DNA of 64,000 bases. Origin: Xenophilus arseniciresistens. GTDB lineage: Bacteria > Pseudomonadota > Gammaproteobacteria > Burkholderiales > Burkholderiaceae_C. How positions within the stretch are numbered: the stretch's first letter is position 1; each line of letters starts with the position of its first letter. The translations under genes were made by a program, and so were the position numbers. Below the pieces are notes generated by a model. That model was not told where the DNA came from. It ran no database searches and saw nothing but the letters and a program-made list of their open reading frames with translations. The stretch is taken from contig NZ_JAQIPB010000003.1 in the NCBI RefSeq assembly GCF_028023875.1, positions 186,001 to 250,000 of the forward strand, written 5' to 3'. Of the stretch, positions 19,416-29,558 are shown in pieces.

Positions 19416-21455
19416 TCAGCGTATGGCCTTGGCGCGCGCCGCGCCCTGGCGGGCCGCCGCGCTCGCGGGCTTGTTTGCGTCGGCACGCAGGGCCGCGCAG
19501 TCGGCATCCTTGCCCGGGCCGGGCTCCAGCGTCGCGGCCAGGGCCAGCAGCGGGTTGATGCTGGCGCCGGCCACCACGGCTGCGGCGCGTGCAATCAGCG
19601 GCGCAGCTTCCACGCCGGGGCGCGGATCGCCCAGCGTGCCCTTGACCGTCAGCGGCGTGCGCACCGACAGGATGCTCGGGCTCTTGGGTTCGGGACGGAT
19701 CACCAAGTCCAGCTGCTCGCTGGCCAGGTTGATGCTGCCCTCGGCCTGGAAGATGGCGTTGCTGGTGTCCAGCACCAGCGTGCGGCTGTTCATCAGGCCC
19801 TTCTGGATGTCGAAGGCCAGCGCGGCGCAACGCAGCTGCACATCGCGGTCGCCGCGGGCCAGGAACTTGATCACGTCGCCCCCCACCAGCGTGGCGAACA
19901 CCGGCAGCAGGTTGCCGAACTGGCCGCTGCCCATGAGCAGCGCCACATCGCCCGAAGAGGCGCCCAGCCAGGTCGCCACCGATTCGCCGCGGCCCGCGAT
20001 GTTCAGGCGCCCGTCCAGCCGGCCCACGCTGTTGCCGCTGCTCTCCAGCGCCGGCAGCAGGCGCGCCAGCTGCAGGCCCCGCATGTCCAGCGATGCGCGG
20101 ATGTCGGCGGGCCGGCTCGAGCCATCGATGCGGATGCTGCCCTTGAAGCTGCCGCCGGCCACGCCCAGGTCCAGCGGGTCCAGGCTCAGCACCGCGTCCT
20201 TGAGCTTCACGTGCACGGAGCCGCGCTCCAGCGGCACCTCGCGCACGTTGCGGATGCGCTGTGCCGTGTAGCGCACGTCGGCGTCCATGGCGCGCAGCCG
20301 CTCGAAGTCCAGCGGTGCGGTGGGCAGCACCTTGCCGTCGGTGCGCCGGCGCTGCGCCTGCTCCTGCGTCACCGGCGGCGGAATGTCCTCGAGCTTCACC
20401 GCCCTGGCCGAGCGCGCGCTGGGCTGCAGGCCGATCAGCGGCCCCAGGTCGTCCATGTCCATCAGCTTGGATTGCAGCTCGCCGCTCAGGCGGGGCCGCG
20501 TGCCGCCCTGTTCGAAGGCCAGGTCGCCCGCGATGTCCGACAGGCCCAGCCGTCCCTTGAGCGCCGCGGCATCCCAGCGCTGGCCGTTCTTGCGCAACTG
20601 GCCCTGCACCGCATAGGGCGGCGTTTCGGGCAGTGCCACGCCCAGCAGCTTGTACAGGTCGCCCAGCGTGCGCCCGCGCAGATCGAACGTGGCCTCGATG
20701 CCATCGAGCGTGGACAGCGAGCCCACCCGACCCTCCGCATTCAGCCGCGTGGCGCCGGCGCGTGCGCGGATCTCCAGCGGGAAGGGCGGCGCGCCCACGG
20801 CGTCGATCTGCAGCACATGGCCGGTGCGGCCCTTCGCCTGCAGCGGCTGGCCCTGGTAGCGGCCCTTCATCTCGAAGTGCAGCGGCATGGCGCCGCGCGC
20901 ACTGTCGAAATCGAAACCGGCCTGGATGTCCACGCCATAGGGCGGCGCGAGGAAGTCCAGCGCGCCCCGGTCCACCTGCAGCAGGCCGATCCGGGGCACC
21001 GTGCCCGAGCCGCCCTCGCCCGAATCGGACTTGCCCAGCGCCCAGGTGCGCCGGCCGTCGGCTTCCATCTGCAGGCCCAGCTCGGGCGCCGCCAGCGCGA
21101 TGCGCGGCAGGTCCACCTGGCCCGTCAGCAGGGGCCACAGCCGCACGTCGATCTCGGCCCGCTCGGCACGCACCAGGTGCGGGCTGCGCGCCCAGCCCGG
21201 GTTGGCAAAGGTCAGGCCATCGAGCATCACCGTCGCCTGGCGCCAGCCGGGCTTCACATCGAGCCGACGCGTGATCTCAAAAGCGCGGCCGGTCTTCTCG
21301 CTCACATAGCGGTTCACGGGGCCGCGCAGCAGATCCCACGGAAAGAAAAGCACCAGCAGCACCAGCGCCAGCATCAGGCCCAGCAGCAGCCACAGGGCGC
21401 GGCGAAGCCAGCGCCAGGTGGTGGAGGATCCAGGAGATGCTGCGAAGGTCGGCAT
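19416..21455 (-). CDS. AsmA-family envelope protein
   Basis: The 679-residue protein has one N-terminal membrane helix (about 16-43, LRRALWLLLGLMLALVLLVLFF). A long periplasmic beta-rich region follows, with the AsmA N-terminal domain (GRAFEITRRLDVKPG, VMLDGLTFANPGWA) and the C-terminal AsmA_2 region (DIKFLARGD-like stretch VIKFLARGDRDVQLRC, then ASEQLDLVIRPEPKSPS). Members are bridge-like lipid-transfer proteins of the envelope. It is monocistronic and read leftward. Confidence 0.88.
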   Translation of the reverse strand: MPTFAASPGSSTTWRWLRRALWLLLGLMLALVLLVLFFPWDLLRGPVNRYVSEKTGRAFEITRRLDVKPGWRQATVMLDGLTFANPGWARSPHLVRAERAEIDVRLWPLLTGQVDLPRIALAAPELGLQMEADGRRTWALGKSDSGEGGSGTVPRIGLLQVDRGALDFLAPPYGVDIQAGFDFDSARGAMPLHFEMKGRYQGQPLQAKGRTGHVLQIDAVGAPPFPLEIRARAGATRLNAEGRVGSLSTLDGIEATFDLRGRTLGDLYKLLGVALPETPPYAVQGQLRKNGQRWDAAALKGRLGLSDIAGDLAFEQGGTRPRLSGELQSKLMDMDDLGPLIGLQPSARSARAVKLEDIPPPVTQEQAQRRRTDGKVLPTAPLDFERLRAMDADVRYTAQRIRNVREVPLERGSVHVKLKDAVLSLDPLDLGVAGGSFKGSIRIDGSSRPADIRASLDMRGLQLARLLPALESSGNSVGRLDGRLNIAGRGESVATWLGASSGDVALLMGSGQFGNLLPVFATLVGGDVIKFLARGDRDVQLRCAALAFDIQKGLMNSRTLVLDTSNAIFQAEGSINLASEQLDLVIRPEPKSPSILSVRTPLTVKGTLGDPRPGVEAAPLIARAAAVVAGASINPLLALAATLEPGPGKDADCAALRADANKPASAAARQGAARAKAIR

Positions 21456-21608
21456 GGTTCAAAGGGCTGCAGCAGGGCGCGCGGATGCGGGCGTGCAGGC
21501 TGCAAGACCGGAGTCTAAAGACTAGGGCCTGCGTCCATTCCCACCCGGTCGGCGGCCCACGCGCAGACCTGTGCGCGACGGCCTACGCGTGGCAAATTTT
21601 TTGAAGGC

Positions 21609-22088
21609 TCAACCGCCGCGCCCCTCGCCCGCGCTGCTGGGCGCGCGGGCCAGCTTGTCGTTTTCGGCGATGAGGAAGGCCAGTTGCTCCATGAAACGGG
21701 CTCGCGCCTCGTCGGGCAGCGGCTCCAGCATGCGCTGCTGGGCGCGCAGCACGGCGGGTTCGGCTTCCTGGACGAGGGCCTGGCCCTCGGGCGTGACGTG
21801 GAGCAGGCGCACGCGGCGGTCGGTGGGGCTGCCGCTGCGCACCATCAGGCCGCGGGCCTCCAGCCGGTCGATCACGCTGCCGATGGTGGAGGCATCAAAG
21901 CCGATCAGCCGCGCCAGGGTGCGCTGGTCCACGCCGGGCTGGCGCAGCACGGCCGACAGCGCAGCGTATTGCACCGGCGTCACGCTCCAGGGCTGGGCCT
22001 CTTCCATGAACACGGCCACGGCGATCTGCTGCAACCGGCGGATGTAGTAGCCGGGAAAGTTCTCGAGTTCGGCGGGGCGGAAGTCCAT
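21609..22088 (-). CDS. MarR-family regulator, probably of the gentisate genes
   Basis: The protein has 159 residues with the MarR winged helix: QYAALSAVLRQPGVDQRTLARLIGFDASTIGSVIDRLEARGLM and the wing RSGSPTDRRVRLLHVTPEG. It is divergent from gentisate 1,2-dioxygenase across a 363-bp gap that contains a 31-bp inverted repeat. In Comamonadaceae, MarR regulators commonly repress gentisate/salicylate catabolic genes. That role here is inferred from position. Confidence 0.9.
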   Translation of the reverse strand: MDFRPAELENFPGYYIRRLQQIAVAVFMEEAQPWSVTPVQYAALSAVLRQPGVDQRTLARLIGFDASTIGSVIDRLEARGLMVRSGSPTDRRVRLLHVTPEGQALVQEAEPAVLRAQQRMLEPLPDEARARFMEQLAFLIAENDKLARAPSSAGEGRGG

Positions 22089-22279
22089 GGGGATTGACGG
22101 CGGCTGGGTCTGCGCGCGCGGGCTGGGCGCACTGCCTGCGGGTGGGCGGGATCATAGGGGCTGGCCTGAATGGGCTTCTCCCCTCTTTTGGAAAGCGGCC
22201 GGGTGAGGGGCTGCGCCACAGGCGCACACCCACGGGCAAACCCCAATGTCTGCGTTTCCAATCAAGGCCGTACACTTTT

Positions 22280-22310
22280 CATCAGTATACTTATTATGTG
22301 TATGCAGATG
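22280..22310. promoter_or_regulatory. MarR-type operator in the 363-bp marR/gentisate intergenic region
   Basis: CATCAGTATAC (22280-22290) and GTATGCAGATG (22300-22310) are inverted arms that match at 9 of 11 positions around a 9-base AT-rich centre. It is the only strongly AT-rich patch (22283-22303) in the gap 22089-22451. The rest of that gap is GC-rich, with a CCCCTC...GAGGGG inverted repeat near 22174-22200 and no ORF I would support. Placement fits repression of both divergent genes. Confidence 0.5.
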
Positions 22311-22451
22311 ACATGCCGATGCGAACGCGAGCCGCCTTCCCCTGGCGCCGCCTTCGCGTCATGCTGCGTCTGCATCGATATGCCTGCGGGGTGCGGTCTG
22401 CAACAGCCGCGGCCTGCGCCCCGCCCCCAGCCCTGAAAGAGGACTTGTCTC

Positions 22452-23585
22452 ATGAGCGTGATTGACATCCCCCCCTCCCCCGTGCGCCTCGCGGCCGTGG
22501 CCGCGCCCGGCCAGCCCGAGCCCACGCCTGCGCTGGAGCAGCTTTACCGCGGCTTCGAGCAGGAGTTGCTGGTGCCGCTGTGGACGCAGATCGGCGACCT
22601 GATGCCGCGCGAGCCGCGCAGCAAGGCCAGCGCGCATCTGTGGCGCTGGGACCGCCTGCTGGCCCTGGCCGATGAGGCCGGCCGCATCGTGCCCGTGGGC
22701 CGCGGCGGCGAGCGCCGCGCCATCGCGCTGGCCAACCCCTCGCTGGGCGGGCGGCCCTTTGCCACGCCCACGCTGTGGGCCGCCATCCAGTACCTGATGC
22801 CCGGCGAGGATGCGCCCGAGCACCGCCACAGCCAGCATGCCTTCCGCTTCGTGGTCGAGGGCGAAGGCGTGTGGACGGTGGTCAACGGCGATTCGGTGCG
22901 CATGTCGCGCGGCGACTTCCTGCCCCAGGGCGGCTGGAACTGGCATGCCCACCACAACGCCGCCAGCCAGCCCATGGCCTGGATCGACGGGCTGGACATC
23001 CCTTTCTCGTACTACACCGAGTCGCAGTTCTTCGAGTTCGGCCGCGAATCGCTGCCGCCGGCCGAGCGCATCTCGCCCGAGTTCTCGCGCTCGGAGCGGC
23101 TGTGGGCCCACCCGGGCCTGCGCCCGGTTTCGCAATTGCAGGACCAGCCCACCACGCCGCTGCTGGCCTACCGCTGGGTCGACACCGACCGCGCCCTGGC
23201 CGAGCAGCTCGCGCTGGAGGCCGAGGGCGTGCCGGCCACGCTGAGCCCGGGCCATGCGGCCGTGCGCTTTTGCAACCCCACCAACGGCCGAGACGTGCTG
23301 CCCACCCTGCGCTGCGAGATGCACCGCATTCGCCAGGGCGCGAGCACGCTGGCGCGCCAGGAGGTGGGCTCCGCCGTGTTCCAGGTCTTCGAGGGCCGCG
23401 GCCGCGTGACGGTGGGCGAGCGCAGCTGGGACGTGGCGCGCGGCGATCTGTTCGTCGTGCCCTCGTGGATGCGCTTCGAGGCGCATTGCGACAAGAACGC
23501 GGCCTCGCTGGACCTGTTCCGCTTCAGCGATTCGCCCATCTTCGAATCGCTGCACGCGCACCGCACCCTCGTTCAGCCGCGCTGA
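22452..23585 (+). CDS. gentisate 1,2-dioxygenase
   Basis: This cytoplasmic Fe(II) ring-cleavage enzyme of 377 residues converts gentisate and O2 to maleylpyruvate. It is a bicupin. The N-terminal cupin carries the metal motif [11 protein letters not shown] near residue 123 and NWHAHHN near 165. The second cupin (about 265-375) has the degenerate [18 protein letters not shown]. The length and the signature [14 protein letters not shown] match the family. It is followed after 34 bp by a fumarylpyruvate hydrolase gene. Control is probably by the divergent MarR. Confidence 0.93.
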   Translation: MSVIDIPPSPVRLAAVAAPGQPEPTPALEQLYRGFEQELLVPLWTQIGDLMPREPRSKASAHLWRWDRLLALADEAGRIVPVGRGGERRAIALANPSLGGRPFATPTLWAAIQYLMPGEDAPEHRHSQHAFRFVVEGEGVWTVVNGDSVRMSRGDFLPQGGWNWHAHHNAASQPMAWIDGLDIPFSYYTESQFFEFGRESLPPAERISPEFSRSERLWAHPGLRPVSQLQDQPTTPLLAYRWVDTDRALAEQLALEAEGVPATLSPGHAAVRFCNPTNGRDVLPTLRCEMHRIRQGASTLARQEVGSAVFQVFEGRGRVTVGERSWDVARGDLFVVPSWMRFEAHCDKNAASLDLFRFSDSPIFESLHAHRTLVQPR

Positions 23586-23619
23586 GCCCTTCTCTGTCTT
23601 TCTTCACCTTGCTCACACC

Positions 23620-24330
23620 ATGACCCAAGCTGCTTCCTACCTCTGGACCCCCGCCCCCGTCTATTCGCTGCCCGTGCGCGGCAGCGCGCAGCGCCTGCCG
23701 ATCCAGCGCCTGTTCTTCGTGGGCCGCAACTACCACGCGCATGCCGTCGAAATGGGCCGCCCCGTCGACAAGAGCGTGGAGCGCCCCTTCTACTTCACCA
23801 AGGCGCCATCGACGCTGACCGACTCGGGCGCCACCGTGGCCTATCCGCCCGAAACCAAGAACTACCACTTCGAGATGGAGCTGGTGGTGGCCATCGGCAA
23901 GGCGGGCTTTCGCATCGCGGCCGAGCAGGCGCATGAATACATCTACGGCTATGCCTGCGGCCTGGACATGACGCGCCGCGACCTGCAGCTGGTGGCGCGC
24001 GACAAGGGGCGCCCCTGGGACCTGGGCAAGGATGTGGAGCAGTCCTCGGTGGCCTCCGAGGTGGTGCCCATGCCCGGCAAAGTGATCGAGTCGGGGCTGA
24101 TCGAGCTGTCGGTCAATGGCGAGGTCAAGCAGAAGTCAGACGTCGACAAGCTGATCTGGAACATCCGCGAGATCATTGCCGACCTGTCGCTCTTCTATCA
24201 CCTGCAGCCCGGCGACCTGATCTACACCGGCACCCCCGAAGGCGTGGGCGCCGTGCTGCCGGGCGACCGCATCACCGGCCGCGTGGAAGGCGTGGGCGAG
24301 ATCGCGCTGACCGTCGGCCAGCCCGAATAA
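23620..24330 (+). CDS. fumarylpyruvate hydrolase (FAH family)
   Basis: The 236-residue FAH-fold hydrolase is expected to split fumarylpyruvate into fumarate and pyruvate, the last step of gentisate breakdown. Visible features are [25 protein letters not shown], the metal-binding acids in [28 protein letters not shown] and the C-terminal [15 protein letters not shown]. It pairs with gentisate dioxygenase. No maleylpyruvate isomerase gene follows, as the next gene is on the other strand. Maleylpyruvate hydrolase activity is therefore also conceivable. Confidence 0.9.
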   Translation: MTQAASYLWTPAPVYSLPVRGSAQRLPIQRLFFVGRNYHAHAVEMGRPVDKSVERPFYFTKAPSTLTDSGATVAYPPETKNYHFEMELVVAIGKAGFRIAAEQAHEYIYGYACGLDMTRRDLQLVARDKGRPWDLGKDVEQSSVASEVVPMPGKVIESGLIELSVNGEVKQKSDVDKLIWNIREIIADLSLFYHLQPGDLIYTGTPEGVGAVLPGDRITGRVEGVGEIALTVGQPE

Positions 24331-24345
24331 ACGCTCACCCAGCCC

Positions 24346-25437
24346 TCAGGTGTTCTTGCTGATCGTGATGGTGGGGAACCTGGCCGAGAAGTCCTTGGCC
24401 TTGTTCGCGATCGTCACGGCCACCTGGCGCGCGATGTCCTTGTACAGCGCCGCCACCTCGCCTTCGGGTTCGGCCACCACCGTGGGCCGGCCGCTGTCGG
24501 CCTGCTCGCGGATGGCCATGGCCAGCGGCAGCGCGCCCAGGTAGGGCATGCCGTATTCGGCCGCCATCTTCTTGCCGCCCTCGGCGCCGAAGATGTGTTC
24601 GGCGTGGCCGCAGTTCGTGCACACGTGCACGGCCATGTTCTCGACGATGCCCAGGATGGGCACGCCCACCTTCTCGAACATCTTGATGCCCTTGCGCGCG
24701 TCCAGCAGCGCGATGTCCTGCGGCGTGGTCACGATCACGGCGCCGGTCACGGGCACGCGCTGGCTCAGCGTGAGCTGGATGTCGCCGGTGCCCGGGGGCA
24801 TGTCCACCACCAGGTAGTCCAACTCCTTCCAGTGGGTCTGGCGCAGCATCTGCTCCAGCGCCTGCGTGGCCATGGGGCCGCGCCAGATCATGGCCTGGTC
24901 GGCATCGACCAGAAAGCCGATGGACATCACCTGCAGCCCGTGCGCCGCGATGGGCTCCATGGTCTTGCCGTCGGTGCTTTCGGGCTTGCCGCTGGCACCC
25001 AGCATCAGGGTCTGGCTGGGGCCGTAGATGTCGGCATCGAGCAGGCCCACGCGCGCGCCTTCGGCGGCCAGGGCCAGGGCCAGGTTGGCGGCCGTGGTGC
25101 TCTTGCCCACGCCGCCCTTGCCCGAAGCCACGGCAATGATGTTCTTGACCGCCGGCAGCAGCTGCACGCCGCGCTGCACGGCATGGCTGACCACGTCGGT
25201 GCGGATCTCCACAGACACGTTCTGCACGCCCGGCACGGCGCGGGCGGCGGCGATCAGGCTCTTGCGCAGGGCCGCATGCTGGCTCTGCGCGGGGTAGCCC
25301 AGCACCAGCTCGAAAGCCACGTCGGCACCGTCGACCTGCACGTTGCGCACGGCCTTGGCGGCCACGAAGGATTGCCGGGTGTTCGGGTCTTCGACGCCCT
25401 TGAGCGCGTCGAGCAGGGCCTCGGGGGTCACTGTCAT
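24346..25437 (-). CDS. apbC: iron-sulfur cluster carrier protein ApbC/Mrp
   Basis: With the ATG at 25437 this is a 363-residue cytoplasmic P-loop ATPase that carries Fe-S clusters to apoproteins. It has an N-terminal MIP18-like domain (1-80), the deviant Walker A ASGKGGVGKSTTAANLAL near 105, LLDADIYGPSQ, VDMPPGTGDIQLTL and the cluster-binding CxxC in VCTNCGHAE near 275. GAGGAG lies upstream of the start. It is convergent with the gentisate genes. Confidence 0.93.
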   Translation of the reverse strand: MTVTPEALLDALKGVEDPNTRQSFVAAKAVRNVQVDGADVAFELVLGYPAQSQHAALRKSLIAAARAVPGVQNVSVEIRTDVVSHAVQRGVQLLPAVKNIIAVASGKGGVGKSTTAANLALALAAEGARVGLLDADIYGPSQTLMLGASGKPESTDGKTMEPIAAHGLQVMSIGFLVDADQAMIWRGPMATQALEQMLRQTHWKELDYLVVDMPPGTGDIQLTLSQRVPVTGAVIVTTPQDIALLDARKGIKMFEKVGVPILGIVENMAVHVCTNCGHAEHIFGAEGGKKMAAEYGMPYLGALPLAMAIREQADSGRPTVVAEPEGEVAALYKDIARQVAVTIANKAKDFSARFPTITISKNT

Positions 25438-25603
25438 GGAAAAAATGCTCCTCAATGCCGGGGAGTCTACGGCGTGCCCCCACCCGGCCCGGCGGGCAGG
25501 GACATTGGCCGCCCGGCACGGCCCCGCAATGCACAAGGCGCCCGCGAGGGGCGCCTGGTGCGTGTTCATCAGCCAGCACGCGGGCTCGTCACCCGCGCCG
25601 CGC

Positions 25604-27601
25604 TCACTGCGCCGTGGCCGGCTGCTGGTAGCTCTTGGTGCTGTACAGCTCCACGGGCAGCCGGCCAATGCCCGGCAGGCCCGAGCCTGCGTTGAGCGTC
25701 AGGCCCTGCACCCATTCGAGGAACACGTCGGCGTCGAGCACGCCGATGTCCAGGCGGCGCGCGGCCGGCACGCTGGCCAGCGTGGCGTAGCCGTCGCCAC
25801 CGGTGGCGTTGAAGCTCAGCACGAACAGCTTGTAGCTGCGGGTCTCGCTCAGCGGCAGCCATTGGCCGCTGGCCTGGTCGCGCACCTCGAAGTTGGTGGC
25901 GCGCTGGCCCTTGGCCGCGTTGGCATTCACGTCGAAGCGCAGGCCGCCCGTGTACGGGTAGGGGCCGGTGCTGCCGCCGCTTTTGAACACGCCCTCCAGG
26001 CCGTCCTCGATCATGCCCTTGACTTCAGCGCCCGTGACTTCCAGGCGGAACAGCATGTTGCCGAAGGGCAGCACTTCGATCAGCTTGGCCGCCGTGACGG
26101 GGCCCGGCAACAGCGGCACGCGCGCGCCACCACCGCTTTGCAGCGAGATGTCGGCGCCGCCGTACTTGCGCTGGCCGATGTCCAGGAAGGCCTGGGCCGC
26201 GATCTGCTGGATGTCGCCGCCGCGCAGGGACACGCTGCCCAGCGTGTTGCAGCTGGCGCTGGAGCGCGAGTAGTCGACCGTGCCCACCCCGCCCGGCACG
26301 CGGCGCGAGCAGATCTCTTCGGTGGCCGTGGCGACCACGGTCTTGTTGAAGACCTCGATCTTGGCCTTGAACGGCGCCAGCACGGCAGTGGCGCTGGCGT
26401 CGGGCGTGGTCACGCGCAGGAAGCCGCTGGCGGCCACGTCGGCCATCAGCGCGGTGCGCTGGGCATCGGTGGGCGGGGCGCCGGCGACGGCGAAGTTGTC
26501 GCCGATCAGCACGTGCGGCGTGCCGGCGCAGGCCTGCACGTCGCCGTTGGCGTCGAAGCTGACCTTCAGCTCGCCCACGACCTGGCTGTATTCCCAGGCC
26601 TGCACCACGCACACGCGCTTGCCGTCCTTGTCCTGGATCACGGTGGGGTAGGCGCCCGCGGGCGAGCCCACGCCGTAGCGGCTCATCGAGGCCGGGCCCA
26701 CCAGCGTGTGCGAGTCGCCGCCCACCACCACGTCCACGCCCGACAGGCCCTTGGCCACGGTCTGGTCGTAGCCATAGCCGATGTGGCTCTGCACGATGAT
26801 CTTATTCACGCCCTGGGCCCGCAGCGCGTCGATCTCGCGCTGCGCGGCCACGGTCTCGTCCTCGAAGGTGGTGTCGGGGTCGGGGCTCGAGGACGCCTTG
26901 GTCTTGGCCGCGATGGTCAGGCCCACGATGCCGATCTTCTGGCCGCCGCGCTCCAGCACGATCGAAGGCTTGACGTAGCCGGGTGCCGTGTTGGGGTTCA
27001 GGGCCGAGTTGGCGCCGAACTTCACGTTGGCGCTGATCACCGGGGTGCTGCACGCGGTCGTGCGCAGGCGCTCCAGGAAGCCCTTGAGGCCGCTGTCGCC
27101 CTTGTCGAACTCATGGTTGCCCAGCGTGAAGGCGTCGAAGCAGACGGTGTTCATCATCGCTGCGTCGGCCTCGCCGTCGGCGCCGGCGCGGTTGAAGTAC
27201 AGCGTGCCGGTCAGCGCGTCGCCGGCATGCAGCTTCAGCACGTTGGGCTTGCCCTGGGCCAGCTCCTGGATGGCGGCCGTCACGCGCGGGAAGCCGGCGG
27301 CGTCCACGGTCACGTCGGTGGTCGCATCGCCGCTGCCGGTCTTGAGCTTGAGCGTGCGGCTCTTGCCGTCGAGGTTGGAGTGGTGGTCGTTGATGTGCAG
27401 GATCGTGAGCTCCAGGGGCTCGGCCGGCGCGGGGGCCGGCGCAGGCGCCGGCGCGGGTGCGGGCGCAGGCGCGGGGGCCGGCGGCAACACGGGCAGCACG
27501 AAGTCATTGCCGCCACCGCCGCAAGCCACCACCAGCGCGCTTGCAGCCACCATCGATCCGACCCTCAGGCCTTGTTTCAGACGCACACCCTTCTCCTTCA
27601 A
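25604..27601 (-). CDS. UshA-like 5'-nucleotidase/metallophosphatase lipoprotein
   Basis: This is a 665-residue exported enzyme. The signal peptide ends in a lipobox (ALVVAC, Cys27), followed by a Gly run and an Ala-Pro repeat (residues 40-58). The catalytic metallophosphatase domain shows DxH in LHINDHHSNLD, GNHEFDKG, SHIGYGYDQ and GGDSHT. The C-terminal 5'-nucleotidase domain shows LQSGGGARVPL and VLPFGNMLFRLEVTG. It should hydrolyse extracellular nucleotides or similar phosphoesters as a membrane-anchored periplasmic or surface protein. It is divergent from the patatin gene. Confidence 0.9.
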   Translation of the reverse strand: MKEKGVRLKQGLRVGSMVAASALVVACGGGGNDFVLPVLPPAPAPAPAPAPAPAPAPAPAEPLELTILHINDHHSNLDGKSRTLKLKTGSGDATTDVTVDAAGFPRVTAAIQELAQGKPNVLKLHAGDALTGTLYFNRAGADGEADAAMMNTVCFDAFTLGNHEFDKGDSGLKGFLERLRTTACSTPVISANVKFGANSALNPNTAPGYVKPSIVLERGGQKIGIVGLTIAAKTKASSSPDPDTTFEDETVAAQREIDALRAQGVNKIIVQSHIGYGYDQTVAKGLSGVDVVVGGDSHTLVGPASMSRYGVGSPAGAYPTVIQDKDGKRVCVVQAWEYSQVVGELKVSFDANGDVQACAGTPHVLIGDNFAVAGAPPTDAQRTALMADVAASGFLRVTTPDASATAVLAPFKAKIEVFNKTVVATATEEICSRRVPGGVGTVDYSRSSASCNTLGSVSLRGGDIQQIAAQAFLDIGQRKYGGADISLQSGGGARVPLLPGPVTAAKLIEVLPFGNMLFRLEVTGAEVKGMIEDGLEGVFKSGGSTGPYPYTGGLRFDVNANAAKGQRATNFEVRDQASGQWLPLSETRSYKLFVLSFNATGGDGYATLASVPAARRLDIGVLDADVFLEWVQGLTLNAGSGLPGIGRLPVELYSTKSYQQPATAQ
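27422..27484 (-). repeat. Ala-Pro dipeptide repeat coding tract
   Basis: Residues 40-60 of the UshA-like lipoprotein are an alternating Pro-Ala stretch written in variable GCG/GCC/CCC/CCG codons. It forms a stiff linker between the lipid anchor and the enzyme. The codon variation argues against recent DNA-level expansion. Confidence 0.7.
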
Positions 27602-27681
27602 TTGCAGAAAAGGGCATCCTCCCGGCCTTGCATGTCGGTCTCATGAAAGCCTGGGCGGCGCGGGGTCACAATCGCAGCCCG

Positions 27682-28935
27682 ATGACCGACGCCCCCGCCT
27701 CCAGTGCCGCCGCTGCAGCCGCCGCGCACACCGGCCTGCTGCTGACCGGCGGCGGCGCCCGCGCGGCCTACCAGGTGGGCGTGCTGCAGGCCATCGCGCA
27801 GCTGCGGCGCGAAGCCGGCCAGGCGCATGCGGGCAACCCCTTCTCGGTCATCACCGGCACCTCGGCCGGCGCCATCAACGCGGCCGCACTGGCCTGCGGC
27901 GCCCATGACTTCGACCGCGCCGTGCGCCGCATCGCGGGCGTGTGGCGGCAGTTCAAGCCACAGCAGGTGTACCGCACCGACGCACTCTCGAGCCTGGACG
28001 TGACGGGCCGCTGGCGCATGGCCTGGGGCCTGGCGCAGTTGCTGGTGCGCTGGCGACGCCAGCAGCCGCGCGCGCTGCTCGACAACACGCCGCTGGCCCG
28101 GCTGCTGGAACGCCTGGTGCCGCTGCAGCGCCTGCCCGCGCTGCTTCAGGCCGGCCACCTGCGCGCGCTGGCCGTCACGGCCTCCAGCTACAGCTCGGGC
28201 GAGCACTTCACCTTCTACCAGTGCCGCGCCGACGAGGCACCGATGCCGCCCTGGGTGCGCTCGCAGCGCCAGGCCGTGCCCGGCCCGCTCACGCATGCGC
28301 ACCTGCTGGCCTCGGCCGCCATTCCCTTCGTCTTTCCGGCCACGGCGATCGAGCACGCGGGCCACACCGAATATTTCGGCGACGGCTCCATGCGCCAGAC
28401 CGCGCCCATCGCGCCGGCCATCCACCTGGGCGCCGAACGCGTGCTGGTGGTGGGCGCGGGCCGCCTGCACGAGCCGCGCGAGGCGCCCGGCCCCAACACG
28501 CTCAGCGGCTACCCCAGCCTGGCGCAGATCGCGGGCCATGCGATGTCCAGCATCTTCCTGGACGCGCTGGCCGTGGACGTGGAGCGGCTGCAGCGCATCA
28601 ACCAGACCCTGGCGCTGATCCCGCCGGCCGCGCGCATGCACACGCGCCTGCGGCCCATCGAGCTGCTGGTGATCACGCCCACGGAGCGCATCGACGCGCT
28701 GGCCGCGCGCCATGTGCAGGCCCTGCCCGGCGTGGTGCGCCGGCTGTTTCGGGGCAGCCCCGGCACCAACGGCGACGCCGCCACCCAGGCCGTCAAGGCA
28801 TCGGCCCTGGCCAGCTACCTGCTCTTCGATGCCGGCTTCACGCGCGAGCTGATGGCGCTGGGCCGCGCCGACACGCGGGCGCAGGCCGAGTCGGTGCGGC
28901 GCTTCTTCGGCTGGCCGAGCGCGCCGCAGCCCTGA
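27682..28935 (+). CDS. patatin-like phospholipase
   Basis: Started at the ATG at 27682, the protein has 417 residues. An ATG at 27643 is an alternative. The patatin fold is shown by the oxyanion glycine loop [18 protein letters not shown], the nucleophile GTSAG in [15 protein letters not shown] and the catalytic Asp in [11 protein letters not shown]. It should hydrolyse acyl esters of phospholipids. No signal peptide is seen, so it probably acts at the inner face of the membrane. It ends 10 bp before the convergent NTF2-like gene. Confidence 0.9.
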   Translation: MTDAPASSAAAAAAAHTGLLLTGGGARAAYQVGVLQAIAQLRREAGQAHAGNPFSVITGTSAGAINAAALACGAHDFDRAVRRIAGVWRQFKPQQVYRTDALSSLDVTGRWRMAWGLAQLLVRWRRQQPRALLDNTPLARLLERLVPLQRLPALLQAGHLRALAVTASSYSSGEHFTFYQCRADEAPMPPWVRSQRQAVPGPLTHAHLLASAAIPFVFPATAIEHAGHTEYFGDGSMRQTAPIAPAIHLGAERVLVVGAGRLHEPREAPGPNTLSGYPSLAQIAGHAMSSIFLDALAVDVERLQRINQTLALIPPAARMHTRLRPIELLVITPTERIDALAARHVQALPGVVRRLFRGSPGTNGDAATQAVKASALASYLLFDAGFTRELMALGRADTRAQAESVRRFFGWPSAPQP

Positions 28936-28945
28936 GCGCGGCTGT

Positions 28946-29362
28946 TCATGCGGCGCGGGCCTTGTTCGCCTCCAGCATGGCCGCCATCTTCTGGTGGATC
29001 AGCTGGATCGCCTTGAGCGGCCGCACCATGACCTTGAACTCGGTGATCCGGCCGGCCTCGTTCCAGCTGATCATGTCGATGCCGTTGACGTGGATGCCTT
29101 CGATCTGCACCTCGAATTCGAGGATCGCGTGGTCCGCGCCCACGGTCTCCCGCACGTAGCGGAAGCTGTCGTTGAAGAAGACCTTGAAGGCTGCGTAGAG
29201 GTACTGCGCCGTGATGGCCTTGCCCACCTGCGGCGTGTGGACCACGGGCGAGTGGAAGACCACCTCATCGGCCAGCAGGGCGTTCAGGCCCTGCATGCTG
29301 CGCTCGGCCACCAGCGCATGCCAGGCTTGCAGAACGGCGGGGGTGTTCAGGGTCGTGTTCAT
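28946..29362 (-). CDS. NTF2/SnoaL-like fold protein
   Basis: The ATG at 29362 gives 138 residues. The alpha+beta cone fold of the NTF2-like superfamily is suggested by the helix VLQAWHALVAERSMQGLNALLADEVVFHSPVV and the strands ILEFEVQIEGIHVNGIDMISWNEAGRITEFKVMVRP. Such proteins are isomerases, hydratases or accessory binders, and nothing here fixes the activity. It is monocistronic and convergent with the patatin gene. Confidence 0.8.
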   Translation of the reverse strand: MNTTLNTPAVLQAWHALVAERSMQGLNALLADEVVFHSPVVHTPQVGKAITAQYLYAAFKVFFNDSFRYVRETVGADHAILEFEVQIEGIHVNGIDMISWNEAGRITEFKVMVRPLKAIQLIHQKMAAMLEANKARAA

Positions 29363-29558
29363 GGCTGTCTCTGTTTCTTGGAGGCCGCACGGTAGCGCGA
29401 GCGCATCGCGCGTCCAGCGCCGCCAGTCCGCTGCGCGACTGTGACCCTTCTCACGACCCTGCCCGCAGCCCCCGGTGCGCACCCCGCGCGGCTGCGCGTG
29501 CGAGCCTCTTTGTTACAGACCCGCCGTGTAGACTGCGCGGTTTTTCCGAACCGGGCCC

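Noticed and set aside
19346-19594. N-terminal extension of the LysR gene to 19594
   Set aside because: The extra 83 residues are Arg/Pro/Ala-rich with no fold, while MNLLASMRYLVAL at 19345 is a normal LysR start.
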